Below are positions 8,012 to 15,217 of a DNA stretch of 18,552 nucleotides, piece by piece. Origin of the DNA: WQTU01 sp031548835 (lineage in GTDB: Bacteria > Spirochaetota > Spirochaetia > CADAEX01). Each line of letters starts with the position of its first letter. Position 1 is the first letter of the stretch. Made by a program: the position numbers and the translations under genes. The notes below the pieces were generated by a model that did no database searches, was not told where the DNA came from, and saw only the letters and a list, made by a program, of their open reading frames with translations. Where the stretch lies: NCBI GenBank assembly GCA_031548835.1, contig JAVBQS010000190.1, positions 1 through 18,552 on the forward strand, read 5' to 3'.

Positions 8012-8110
8012 ATAAATAATATATTACATATTATTCCCGACAGCAAGTAAGATAAAAATCAGATATTTTTAGTCTTGACAATATTTAATTATAATTTTAT
8101 TAAAAGCATG

Positions 8111-8374
8111 CTAACTTCTGACTACTTTTACTGATGCATTTACATTGCCTGATAATCCTGCCAGGTCAATTACTAAATGCCAATGTCCTTTAGCTGGCGG
8201 AGATATTTGAAATTGCGGCGGATTTGCAATTCCTCCGGTATATTTATACTTTCTTCCATTTTTATAATAAGTAAAATTAGTAGGATCCATAAGCCGCACA
8301 TTGGCAGATGTATTTAAATTAACTTCCACAACATCATTGATGTTAAGCTGAAAATCGTAATGTAGAAAATTCAT
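8111..8374 (-). CDS. DUF1883-domain protein
   Basis: A small 87-residue protein that is one DUF1883 domain from end to end. It has the N-terminal MNFLHYDFQLNINDVVEVNL, the NVRLMDPTNFTYYKNGR block, a KYKYTGG turn and the highly typical GHWHLVIDLAGLSGNVNASV near the C-terminus. It has no signal peptide or membrane segment, so it is probably cytoplasmic. A strong GGAGG stands 6 bases before the ATG. Function is unknown; to my knowledge the domain occurs alone or joined to other domains such as TIR, but nothing nearby suggests a defence locus. It sits between two lipoprotein or oxidoreductase genes with no obvious functional tie. Confidence 0.8.
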   Translation of the reverse strand: MNFLHYDFQLNINDVVEVNLNTSANVRLMDPTNFTYYKNGRKYKYTGGIANPPQFQISPPAKGHWHLVIDLAGLSGNVNASVKVVRS

Positions 8375-8444
8375 TTATTCCTCCATTTAATGAAACAATA
8401 AATAATATTTTTATTAGATATAATTTTGATATTGCTATCTATAA

Positions 8445-8480
8445 ATCACAATAATCAGGCAGTTACCTGATTATTGTGAT
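8445..8480 (-). terminator. 15-bp hairpin spanning the nitroreductase stop
   Basis: ATCACAATAATCAGG at 8445-8459 pairs perfectly with CCTGATTATTGTGAT at 8466-8480 around a 6-base loop. The loop contains the stop codon of the nitroreductase, so the upstream arm on the minus strand is the last coding stretch (encoding ITIIR). No strong T-run follows. It may be a terminator or a 3' mRNA-protecting structure. Confidence 0.55.
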
Positions 8481-9023
8481 ATTATTTCCCCGCCTGCCTG
8501 CGGCTTCAGGAATCTCTCCTGCCATATAGCCAAACCCGCCGCACCCATAAATTTCATGATTCTCAGGCAGCATAAGTTTTTTAAGCGCTTGTGTATAAGC
8601 AGCATTGTTACTTGTAAGAGATAATGCCCCAAGCCATACTGAACCAATATTCAAAGCATGTGCCATTAAAAACATATTTTGCAAAGCACATGCACAATCA
8701 GAACAAGGCGCAAATCCGTTTTTATCAGATGACATGACAATTAACAGAGGAGCGCCGTAATAAAAACAAAAATCTTCTCTGGCAGCTTCTTTGGCAACAA
8801 AATCAAGCTCAGAATCTGAAAAAAATTGTTTCACTGCCTTATTTAGCTCAGAAAGCACATTTTTATCCTGCACAACAGTAAAATGGCAAGACTGATATCC
8901 TAGAGCGCTTGGCGCATAACGGCCGGCTTCAAGAATTATATCAAGTTCTTTATCCAAAATTTGCTTTTCTGAAAACTCCCTAATGCTTCGTCTTTCAAGA
9001 ATTGTCTTATATACTTCGTTCAT
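8463..9023 (-). CDS. Nitroreductase-family flavoprotein
   Basis: A 186-residue FMN-dependent oxidoreductase of the nitroreductase fold, expected to be a cytoplasmic homodimer using NAD(P)H. The family-defining start ILERRSIREFSEKQI (FMN phosphate binding Arg-Arg-Ser pattern) is followed by ILEAGRYAPSALGYQSCHF, and later by the ACALQNMFLMAHALNIGSVW helix. The C-terminal GCGGFGYMAGEIPEAAGR replaces the more usual GYP-type tail and includes several glycine and cysteine residues. CSDCAC (near residues 106-112) adds a Cys-rich spot not needed for the fold. An AGGGG site precedes ATG 9023. It lies 53 bases after the binding-protein gene on the same strand, so it may be an end member of the quinone operon. 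The electron acceptor is unknown. Confidence 0.85.
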   Translation of the reverse strand: MNEVYKTILERRSIREFSEKQILDKELDIILEAGRYAPSALGYQSCHFTVVQDKNVLSELNKAVKQFFSDSELDFVAKEAAREDFCFYYGAPLLIVMSSDKNGFAPCSDCACALQNMFLMAHALNIGSVWLGALSLTSNNAAYTQALKKLMLPENHEIYGCGGFGYMAGEIPEAAGRRGNNITIIR

Positions 9024-9076
9024 AAAAACCCCTACTGTTGATAATCATAATTTAAAACCTTTACATTAAATAATCC

Positions 9077-10024
9077 CTAATAAAGCCCTGTAATAACACT
9101 ATTGTTAAAACTGAATTTTTTTTCTATAAGATCTTTTTCCAAAAGCCAGAGAGTCACTTCATTAAATTCTGTTTCATCAGGAAGTTTTGCAGGTGTATAT
9201 AACGGTAAAACAAGAACTCCTTTTACAGACTCAGGAAATCCTGCTTCTTCTATTAAAAATTTTTCTATTTCTACAGGATCTGCCTGAAATAAAATATAAT
9301 TAACAGCCATATTATATGCTTTATAAAAAGCAGCTATCTCTTTCTTTTTTTTTGACAAAGATATTTCAGAAAAAATTATTACACCAGGGTTTATCCCAAG
9401 ATTATCAGAGCTTTCAACAAAAACCATCTGCGGCGATGATGCCAAGGCAGCAGATGCCAGAGGTTCCGGCAATGTTGCAGCAGGAATTTTTCCAGCTTTA
9501 AGCATTTCAAGCCGCACAGGAATTTGCGGTATAACAATTTTTTCAAAACTTTTATTATCTACTCCCGCAGACATGGCTATTCTATCTGTAGTATATTCAA
9601 TAATTGTATTTAGCGATACAGCTACTCCTTTGCCTGATAAATCTTTAACACTTTTAATATTTGATCCTCCGGAAGCTATAAGCTTATAAGAGCCATTTGT
9701 CAAAGAAGTAATTTTTACAGAAAAACCTCCGTTAAGCGCAAGAAGAGCTGCCATAATATCAGAAACAGCTCCATCTATTGCGCCTGTCTGAAAAGCTGTA
9801 TCTCTATTAACAGCGCTTGAAAAATGTTCAATTTTTACACTTACTCCAGCCTGATTAAAAAAACCCTGTTTTTCTGCAATAAGAAGAGGGATTGAATCAA
9901 CATCAGGCAATACTCCTATAGTAATTTCATCTTTTGTTTTTGAACAAGAGAATATTGTTATTACAAATAAAATAATAGATAATTTTAAAAAAACAATTTT
10001 AATATTTTTCAGTATAGATTCCAT
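9077..10024 (-). CDS. ABC-type substrate-binding lipoprotein, NMT1/SsuA-like
   Basis: A 315-residue extracytoplasmic solute-binding protein. The N-terminal hydrophobic stretch (10-25) ends in IFSC, with cysteine 27 the likely lipid anchor. The mature part begins ITIGVLPDVDSIPLLIAEKQ and GFFNQAGVSVKIEHF, then GAIDGAVSDIMAALL, the SVKDLSGKGVAVSL segment and MLKAGKIPAATLPEPLASAA, the classic order of NMT1/ThiY/SsuA-type proteins. AAAAGGAAAAG precedes the ATG, and the gene overlaps the end of ubiX by 16 bp, so it is translated with the quinone genes. Such proteins work with a NitT/TauT ATPase and permease; the pair at 4365-5839 is the only one here. The ligand is unknown. MqnA and MqnD of the futalosine pathway share a periplasmic-binding fold, but the lipobox argues against this being either. 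Confidence 0.88.
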   Translation of the reverse strand: MESILKNIKIVFLKLSIILFVITIFSCSKTKDEITIGVLPDVDSIPLLIAEKQGFFNQAGVSVKIEHFSSAVNRDTAFQTGAIDGAVSDIMAALLALNGGFSVKITSLTNGSYKLIASGGSNIKSVKDLSGKGVAVSLNTIIEYTTDRIAMSAGVDNKSFEKIVIPQIPVRLEMLKAGKIPAATLPEPLASAALASSPQMVFVESSDNLGINPGVIIFSEISLSKKKKEIAAFYKAYNMAVNYILFQADPVEIEKFLIEEAGFPESVKGVLVLPLYTPAKLPDETEFNEVTLWLLEKDLIEKKFSFNNSVITGLY

Positions 10025-10647
10025 AACTTTTCCTTTTCTATTTTTGAATCATCATGCCCTGCCCATTCAGTATAGCTTTCTGTTTTTAATCCAAATGATG
10101 CAAGAATTCTTGAAGTAAATCTTTTTACAATATCTTCTATTGTTTCATCTTTCTGATAAAAAGATGGCATTGCAGGAAAAATAACAGCTCCTGCTTCAGA
10201 AAGAGAGGTAAGTGCTTTTAAGTGGATAGTGCTTAATGGAGTTTCTCTTACTGCAATATAAAGCTTTCTTCTCTCTTTAATAATAACATCTGCAGCTCTT
10301 TCAACAAGATGACTTCCGCTGCAGGAAGCAATTCGTCCTGCACAAGCCATAGAACAGGGAATAATTATCATGCCTTCTGTTATAAAGGATCCGCTTGCAA
10401 TAGGTGCAAATAAATTATTATTATCATGAATAATAATATTTCCTGCCGCATTTCTTTCCTGCTTGATTTTTTCCATTTTTTCTTTAAGCGATGATGGTGT
10501 TTCACCTGTCTCATAACGCATAACCTTTACTGCAGTATATGAAAAAACAAGATGTATTTCCAAAGGAAAATTAATTAAAGCTTCAAGTATTTTTACAGCA
10601 TAAATAGTGCCGCTTGCTCCAGTAACGCCAATTATAATTCTTTCCAA
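10009..10647 (-). CDS. ubiX: UbiX-type flavin prenyltransferase
   Basis: A 212-residue member of the UbiX/Pad family, which joins a dimethylallyl group to FMN and so makes the prenyl-FMN cofactor used by UbiD. The start IIIGVTGASGTIYAVKILEA holds the GASG flavin-phosphate motif (10-13). Later come IIIPCSMACAGRIASCSGSH, the RAADVIIKERRKLYIAVRET stretch with RETPLS, and FPAMPSFYQ near the end, all in the family order. Start codon is TTG, chosen because AAAGGATAG lies just upstream and the flavin site needs the first residues. It follows ubiA by 4 bases and overlaps the next gene by 16. In futalosine-type menaquinone synthesis the equivalent is called MqnM. A slightly longer C-terminus than E. 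coli UbiX is unremarkable. Confidence 0.93.
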   Translation of the reverse strand: MERIIIGVTGASGTIYAVKILEALINFPLEIHLVFSYTAVKVMRYETGETPSSLKEKMEKIKQERNAAGNIIIHDNNNLFAPIASGSFITEGMIIIPCSMACAGRIASCSGSHLVERAADVIIKERRKLYIAVRETPLSTIHLKALTSLSEAGAVIFPAMPSFYQKDETIEDIVKRFTSRILASFGLKTESYTEWAGHDDSKIEKEKLWNLY

Positions 10648-10651
10648 CTTT

Positions 10652-11542
10652 CTATCCTTTAGTTATTAACAAATATTTATAAAATGCATCTCCTATAGAT
10701 GAGATAAGCAAAACAATTCCAACAATTTTACTTACACTATAAGATGCAAAATTAACATTTTTAAAAGCAGTATATAATGTGTGAGTGTGCTGAAAAATAA
10801 AAAGAACAGCTATTAACACAATTCCTGAAAAATATATAAAACTGCTTTCCATTATAAATCCTTCAAGCAGCAAAAATAAAAGAGAAGCAAGATGAAGAAT
10901 TACTGCAAATAAAAATGCAATCTTTTTCCCAAACCTGGCAGGAATAGAATGCAAATATTTTTTTCTATCATGTTCCATATCCTGCACAGCATATATAATA
11001 TCAAAACCTGTAACCCATGCCCCATTTGCAAAAGCAAGAGGCCACATTTGCCACTGAAAGCTTCCTGTTATACCAAGCCAGCCGCCTATTGAAGCACATG
11101 CACATGTTGCGCCAAGAAAAAAATGGCACAGCCAGGTAAAGCGCTTTGTATAAGAATATATAAACATCATAATTCCTGCAACAGGAGAAAGCAAAATACA
11201 TATTGGAGGAAGCATTACAGCGCCTAGAATAAAAATTGCAAAAAAGATTATACATATAATAAGAGCTTCTTTTAGTGATATAGTTCCGGCCGGCAAATGT
11301 CTTTCTGCTGTTCTTGGATTTTCAGCATCTATTTTTCTATCAATAATTCTGTTTAAACTATTTGCAAATGTTCTTGCTCCTATAAATGCAACCATTATCC
11401 ATATAAATCTTACAAGATCAGGAATTCCACGCGATGCAAAAAAAGCTGCAGCAACAGCAAATGATGCAGAAAAAATAGAGTGGGAAAACATAACCATAGC
11501 TCCATAATCAAGAAGCTTTTTAAAATATTTTGTTATTTTCAT
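10652..11542 (-). CDS. ubiA: UbiA-family aromatic prenyltransferase
   Basis: A 296-residue inner-membrane protein with about eight or nine hydrophobic helices that transfers a polyprenyl chain to an aromatic carboxylate. The first Asp-rich motif is NRIIDRKID (residues 64-72; N64, D68, D72), followed by ENPRTAERHLPAG. The second is DIIYAVQDMEHDRK, around residues 190-205. Both bind the diphosphate of the tail through magnesium. Its ATG overlaps the ubiD stop (ATGA at 11539-11542). Lying in one operon with ubiD and ubiX, it could act on 4-hydroxybenzoate in ubiquinone synthesis or, more likely in such an AT-rich anaerobe-type genome, on 1,4-dihydroxy-6-naphthoate in the futalosine route (MqnP). 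No other ubiquinone gene is visible, so the choice is inference. Confidence 0.92.
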   Translation of the reverse strand: MKITKYFKKLLDYGAMVMFSHSIFSASFAVAAAFFASRGIPDLVRFIWIMVAFIGARTFANSLNRIIDRKIDAENPRTAERHLPAGTISLKEALIICIIFFAIFILGAVMLPPICILLSPVAGIMMFIYSYTKRFTWLCHFFLGATCACASIGGWLGITGSFQWQMWPLAFANGAWVTGFDIIYAVQDMEHDRKKYLHSIPARFGKKIAFLFAVILHLASLLFLLLEGFIMESSFIYFSGIVLIAVLFIFQHTHTLYTAFKNVNFASYSVSKIVGIVLLISSIGDAFYKYLLITKG

Positions 11543-12996
11543 TTTCCCTGTATGGAAGCTATTCCATACTCATCCCATCTTGAAGTTACAAGATCTTTTA
11601 TCTTACTATTCATCAATATTTCATCAGGCCATTCTCTGGGATGTCCTTCTTCTTTAAATTTTACTGTTGCATCTATTCCAATCCTGTTGCCATAATGTGG
11701 ATATGGAGATGAGTGGTCAAGCGCATCAAGAGGCCCTGGATTTACATTTATATCTCTGCCCCAGTCAATATTATTAAAAACCTTCCAGGCTACAGCAGAA
11801 TAATCATGAGGTGAAACATTTTTATCAACTATCACAATCATTTTTGTATACATCATCTGGCCAAGACCCCATATATTATTCATAACTTTGCGTGCATGGC
11901 CCGGATATTTTTTATCAATAGAAATAATTACACAGTTGTGAAAAACACCTTCCAGCGGAAAATCAATATCTATAATATCAGGACATTGCATTTTAATAAG
12001 AGGGAGAAATATTCTTTCTGTAGCTTTAGCTATATAGCAATCTTCCATTGGAGGTCTTCCTACAATTGTTGCAGGATAAACAGGATTTTTCTTTCTTGTA
12101 AGTGAAGTTACATGAAATACCGGATAGTAATCTGCAAGAGAATAATATCCTGTATGATCTCCAAAAGGGCCTTCAAGAACAGGAGCTTCGGAAGGATCAA
12201 CATATCCTTCAAGAATAATTTCTGCATGTGCAGGAACAATTATATCGCTTTCAATAGATTTTACCATTTCAACAGGAGCTTTTCTTACAAAGCCTGCAAA
12301 AAAAGCTTCATCAATAAATTCAGGAAGAGGCGCAGTTGCTGCATATATAATAGAAGGATCACAACCTATAACAACTGAAACAGGCATTTTTATCCCCTGT
12401 TTTTTATATTTATCAAATATTCTTCTTCCATCTTTATGAAGATGCCAGTGCATTGCAGTACTATCTTTTCCCAGTATCTGCATTCTGTACATTCCCATAT
12501 TTTGCATACCTGTTTCCGGATCGCGGGTAATAACGACAGGCAATGTTATAAATCTACCAGCATCTCCCGGCCAGCATTTAAGAACAGGCAATGTTGAAAA
12601 ATCGCATTTTTCAACAATTTCCTGGCATTCGCCATTTTTTTTAGTCACAGGAAAAACAGTTGCAAGCCTGGCAAGCCTTGGAATTGACTTTATTTTATCA
12701 ATAAGTGAAATATATCCTGAAAGATCTATAATATCTTTTATATCATCTGATATTTCATCAAGCGATTTATACCCAAGAGCAAGCGACATTCTTTTCATAG
12801 AACCAAAACCATTTATAAAAAGAGGATATTCTGACCCTCCCACATTTTCAAAAAGCAGAGCATTTCCATAGGATTTCATAACTCTGTCTGCAATTTCTGT
12901 TATTTCAAGATCAGCAGATACTTTGGCCTTTATTCTTGTAAGTTCACCCTCTTTTTCAACTATTTTAATAAAATCCTGCAAACTTTTAAAACTCAA
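11539..12996 (-). CDS. ubiD: UbiD-family prenyl-FMN-dependent decarboxylase
   Basis: A 485-residue decarboxylase that removes the carboxylate of a prenylated aromatic ring using prenyl-FMN. The start is the TTG at 12994-12996: CAGGAG lies 5 bases before it, and the protein then begins MSFKSLQDFIKIVEKEGELT, as UbiD proteins do. An upstream TTG at 13038 would add 14 unsupported residues. Family landmarks are QNMGMYRMQILG, MHWHLHKDGRRIF, the IIYAATAPLP strand and EAPVLEGPFGDHTGYYSLAD with the catalytic glutamates, then TIVGRPPMEDCYIAKATER. First gene of the operon; its stop overlaps ubiA by four bases. The futalosine-pathway version is called MqnL. A TATAAT box lies upstream on the same strand (ATTATA at 13044-13049), though without a good -35. 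Confidence 0.93.
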   Translation of the reverse strand: MSFKSLQDFIKIVEKEGELTRIKAKVSADLEITEIADRVMKSYGNALLFENVGGSEYPLFINGFGSMKRMSLALGYKSLDEISDDIKDIIDLSGYISLIDKIKSIPRLARLATVFPVTKKNGECQEIVEKCDFSTLPVLKCWPGDAGRFITLPVVITRDPETGMQNMGMYRMQILGKDSTAMHWHLHKDGRRIFDKYKKQGIKMPVSVVIGCDPSIIYAATAPLPEFIDEAFFAGFVRKAPVEMVKSIESDIIVPAHAEIILEGYVDPSEAPVLEGPFGDHTGYYSLADYYPVFHVTSLTRKKNPVYPATIVGRPPMEDCYIAKATERIFLPLIKMQCPDIIDIDFPLEGVFHNCVIISIDKKYPGHARKVMNNIWGLGQMMYTKMIVIVDKNVSPHDYSAVAWKVFNNIDWGRDINVNPGPLDALDHSSPYPHYGNRIGIDATVKFKEEGHPREWPDEILMNSKIKDLVTSRWDEYGIASIQGK

Positions 12997-13064
12997 ATTA
13001 TTCTCCTGTTTTGAGATTTTTATGACCAAAAAAAACAAAACTTATTATATATCTTTTTATATAT

Positions 13065-13092
13065 TTGTTATTTTCTTCAATTATTATATACT
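13065..13092 (+). promoter_or_regulatory. Candidate promoter of the NDH-2 fusion gene
   Basis: TTGTTA at 13065-13070 and TATACT at 13087-13092 are separated by 16 bases and resemble a sigma-70 promoter. They sit 53 bases before the ATG in the 149-base divergent gap between ubiD and the NDH-2 gene. On the opposite strand a perfect TATAAT (13044-13049) may drive ubiD. In such AT-rich DNA, -10-like matches are common, so this is a suggestion only. Confidence 0.35.
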
Positions 13093-13132
13093 ATATTAAA
13101 GAAAATAATAAGAAATAGAATTATTTTATATC

Positions 13133-13137
13133 AGGAG
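13133..13137 (+). promoter_or_regulatory. Ribosome binding site of the NDH-2 gene
   Basis: AGGAG stands 8 bases before the ATG at 13146 and fixes that start. Confidence 0.65.
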
Positions 13138-13145
13138 ATGATGTT

Positions 13146-15047
13146 ATGGCATCAAAAAAAATAGTTATTCTTGGCGGCGGTTATGCCGGTATAGAAGCTG
13201 CAAAAAAGCTTGCGAAAAAATTCAAAAAGGAAAAAAATATTGATATTACCTTAATAGACAAAAACCCGTTCCATACTTTAATGACAGAACTTCACGAAGT
13301 TGCCGGAAGCAGGGTAAAAAATGATTCTATAAGAGTAAGCTTCAATAGAATATTTTCAGGTTCAAAAGTAAAATTTGAACTTGATACAATCAAAAAAATA
13401 GATTTTAAATCCCAAACTCTTTCTGGCGGGCATACAGAAGAATATAAGTATGATTATCTTGTGATAGGGTCAGGCGCAGAACCTGCTTTTTTCAATATTC
13501 CAGGTGTTGAAAAACATAGTTATAAACTCTGGTCTTATGATGATGCTCTTAAACTAAAAGACAGAATTGATTCCTGTTTTCTTGCAGCTTCCCGCGAACC
13601 TGATGAAGCAAAAAGAAAACATCTTCTTTCATTTGCTGTTGCAGGCGGCGGTTTTACCGGCGTTGAAATGCTGGGAGAGCTTGTCGAAAGAAAAAAAACA
13701 TTGTGTAAAAAATACGGGCTTGATGAAAAAGAAGTTTCTATCGAACTTATAGAAGGGCTTTCAAGTATTTGCAATGTTCTGCCGGAAAAAATGCAGAAAA
13801 AAGCTATAAAATATCTGGAAAAAGTTGGAGTAAAGCTTCATCTTAATTCATTTATTTCATCAGTTGACGAGGGTAAAGTAACAATCAAGAATGGAAATGT
13901 AATAGCAACAGGAACATTTATCTGGTCGGCAGGTGTAAAAGGCTCAAAATTCTGTGAAAATCTTGATATTGAAAAAAATGATAAAGACAGAAGGCCTGTT
14001 GTAAATTCATATATGCATTCAACACAGTATGAAAATGTCTATTTTGTCGGCGATAATGCATTTTTCCTTGAAAATGATAAACCAATTCCAAAAATTGTTG
14101 AAACAGCGCTGCAAACTGCACATGTTGCAGCATACAATATTGAGGCAGATATAAAAGGCAAACCTAAAAAAGAGTTTAAATCAAATTATCATGGCTATAT
14201 GGTTTCAATTGGAAGCAAATATGCTGTGGCCCATGTAGGCGGAATGTCAATGTCAGGTTTTCCTGCAATGGCTGTAAAACATCTTGTAAACCTGCACTAT
14301 CTCTTCGGGCTTGCAGGAATAAATGCTATATGGGGATATCTCAAGCATGAAATACTTAATATAAAAGAGAGAAGATCTCTAATCGGCGAAATAGCAGCAT
14401 ATAAAATTCCAAACTACTGGACACTTCCTTTAAGACTTTTTCTTGGAGGCAAATGGCTTTATGAAGGAATTGTTAAAATAAAGGAAGGATGGCTTAATCC
14501 AGGCTGGGGTGGTTTTTTTGACCCTGATATAAGCGCAATACATCTTCCTGGAGTAAAATTCGGGGATGCAGTTGCAGGAGCGTCAGCTGCTGCAGGCAAT
14601 GCTGCCGATGCAGTTGCTGGGGCGTCAGCTGCCGCAGCAGAAACTGCGGTAGAGTATGGAAAGCCTTTAATGGAAGCTCTAGGCATATATACATGGTTTG
14701 CAGAAAATATACTTAGCATTTCTCCGACATTTGCATTTATAATGCAGGTAATTGTTGTACTGGCAGAAATTGCTGTCGGACTTGCTTTAGTAGGCGGCCT
14801 TTTTACATTTATTTCAGCAGGCGTATCAATTCTTCTTGGCATGATGTTTATCTTCTCCGGATGGGGCAATCCTGAACTGCTATGGTATATAGCTGCGGGA
14901 ATAGTTATGTTAGGCGGCGGCGGAAGAGGATTTGGACTTGACCACTGGGTAATGCCTTTTATTAAAAGATGGTGGAACGGCAGAAAACTTGCCCAGAAAA
15001 CATATCTCTACCTTGATGAACCAATTGTAAAGAAAAGAAAGAAATAG
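13146..15047 (+). CDS. Type II NADH dehydrogenase with C-terminal membrane module
   Basis: A 633-residue protein, much longer than the roughly 400-450 residues of a plain NDH-2. The N-terminal two-thirds is the flavoenzyme: FAD site KIVILGGGYAGIEAAKKL (from residue 5), DYLVIGSGAEP, NADH site FAVAGGGFTGVEMLGELVE (near 160-178), FIWSAGVKG, and the second FAD element VYFVGDNAFF (near 297-306) followed by QTAHVAAYNI. It would oxidise NADH and reduce quinone without pumping protons. From about residue 370 a Gly/Trp-rich region with hydrophobic helices (HLVNLHYLFGLAGINAIWGY onward) leads to a duplicated Ala-rich linker (474-501) and a DoxX-like block of helices near 525-600, ending in a basic tail. 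A strong AGGAG precedes the ATG. Divergent from the ubiD operon, it plausibly uses the quinone made there. The role of the extension is unknown. Confidence 0.88.
   Translation: MASKKIVILGGGYAGIEAAKKLAKKFKKEKNIDITLIDKNPFHTLMTELHEVAGSRVKNDSIRVSFNRIFSGSKVKFELDTIKKIDFKSQTLSGGHTEEYKYDYLVIGSGAEPAFFNIPGVEKHSYKLWSYDDALKLKDRIDSCFLAASREPDEAKRKHLLSFAVAGGGFTGVEMLGELVERKKTLCKKYGLDEKEVSIELIEGLSSICNVLPEKMQKKAIKYLEKVGVKLHLNSFISSVDEGKVTIKNGNVIATGTFIWSAGVKGSKFCENLDIEKNDKDRRPVVNSYMHSTQYENVYFVGDNAFFLENDKPIPKIVETALQTAHVAAYNIEADIKGKPKKEFKSNYHGYMVSIGSKYAVAHVGGMSMSGFPAMAVKHLVNLHYLFGLAGINAIWGYLKHEILNIKERRSLIGEIAAYKIPNYWTLPLRLFLGGKWLYEGIVKIKEGWLNPGWGGFFDPDISAIHLPGVKFGDAVAGASAAAGNAADAVAGASAAAAETAVEYGKPLMEALGIYTWFAENILSISPTFAFIMQVIVVLAEIAVGLALVGGLFTFISAGVSILLGMMFIFSGWGNPELLWYIAAGIVMLGGGGRGFGLDHWVMPFIKRWWNGRKLAQKTYLYLDEPIVKKRKK
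14565..14648 (+). repeat. 42-bp in-frame duplication in the NDH-2 linker
   Basis: Two tandem copies of a 42-base unit encode DAVAGASAAAGNAA and DAVAGASAAAAETA (residues 474-501). The copies differ at several silent or near-silent positions, so the duplication is not very recent. It forms an Ala-rich, probably helical or flexible linker between two membrane-associated parts of the protein. Confidence 0.85.
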
Positions 15048-15060
15048 TTTTTTAATACAA

Positions 15061-15150
15061 GGAGCTGTCCAATAAGAATGGTGCTGTCCAATAAAAATAA
15101 GTTTTCGAATTATTCGCAAAACTTATTAGACAGCTCCATTAGACAGCTCT
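15061..15150. repeat. Nested inverted repeat, MITE-like
   Basis: A 90-base imperfect palindrome in the 170-base gap after the NDH-2 gene. The left arm holds two copies of a GCTGTCCAATAA motif (15064-15075 and 15083-15094). The right arm holds two inverted GCTGTCTAAT copies (ending near 15136 and 15149). The centre pairs AATAAGTTTT with AAAACTTATT around CGAATTATTCGC. The outer ends GAGCTGTC/GACAGCTC resemble IS termini, so it may be a MITE or the fused ends of a deleted IS. It differs from the IS at 3096-4306. No target duplication is evident. Transcribed, it would form a long stem and could terminate transcription. Confidence 0.65.
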
Positions 15151-15155
15151 AAAAA

Positions 15156-15174
15156 GCTGATAAAAATAATCAGC
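15156..15174 (+). terminator. Weak hairpin before the polyprenyl synthase gene
   Basis: GCTGAT pairs with ATCAGC around AAAAATA, followed by AGTTTT. A short 6-bp stem with a poor T-tract; possible weak terminator or chance. Confidence 0.25.
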
Positions 15175-15217
15175 AGTTTTAAATATTTTCAAGTCCGGAG
15201 ATAACAAATTTTTTTTT

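Noticed and set aside
8075..8104. TTGACA followed 17 bases later by TATTAA on the plus strand, a promoter look-alike
   Set aside because: No plus-strand gene lies downstream; the next genes are on the minus strand. AT-rich DNA gives many such matches.
8111..8374. DUF1883 gene as part of a defence island
   Set aside because: Its neighbours are a SIMPL lipoprotein and a nitroreductase; no TIR, nuclease or other defence domain is present.
11896..12378. Plus-strand frames opposite ubiD
   Set aside because: Basic, low-complexity antisense translations without ribosome binding sites, opposite a fully conserved enzyme.
14459..14869. Long minus-strand frame opposite the NDH-2 linker and membrane module
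   Set aside because: It is an antisense shadow of the Ala-rich repeat; its composition mirrors the real gene and it has no start signal.
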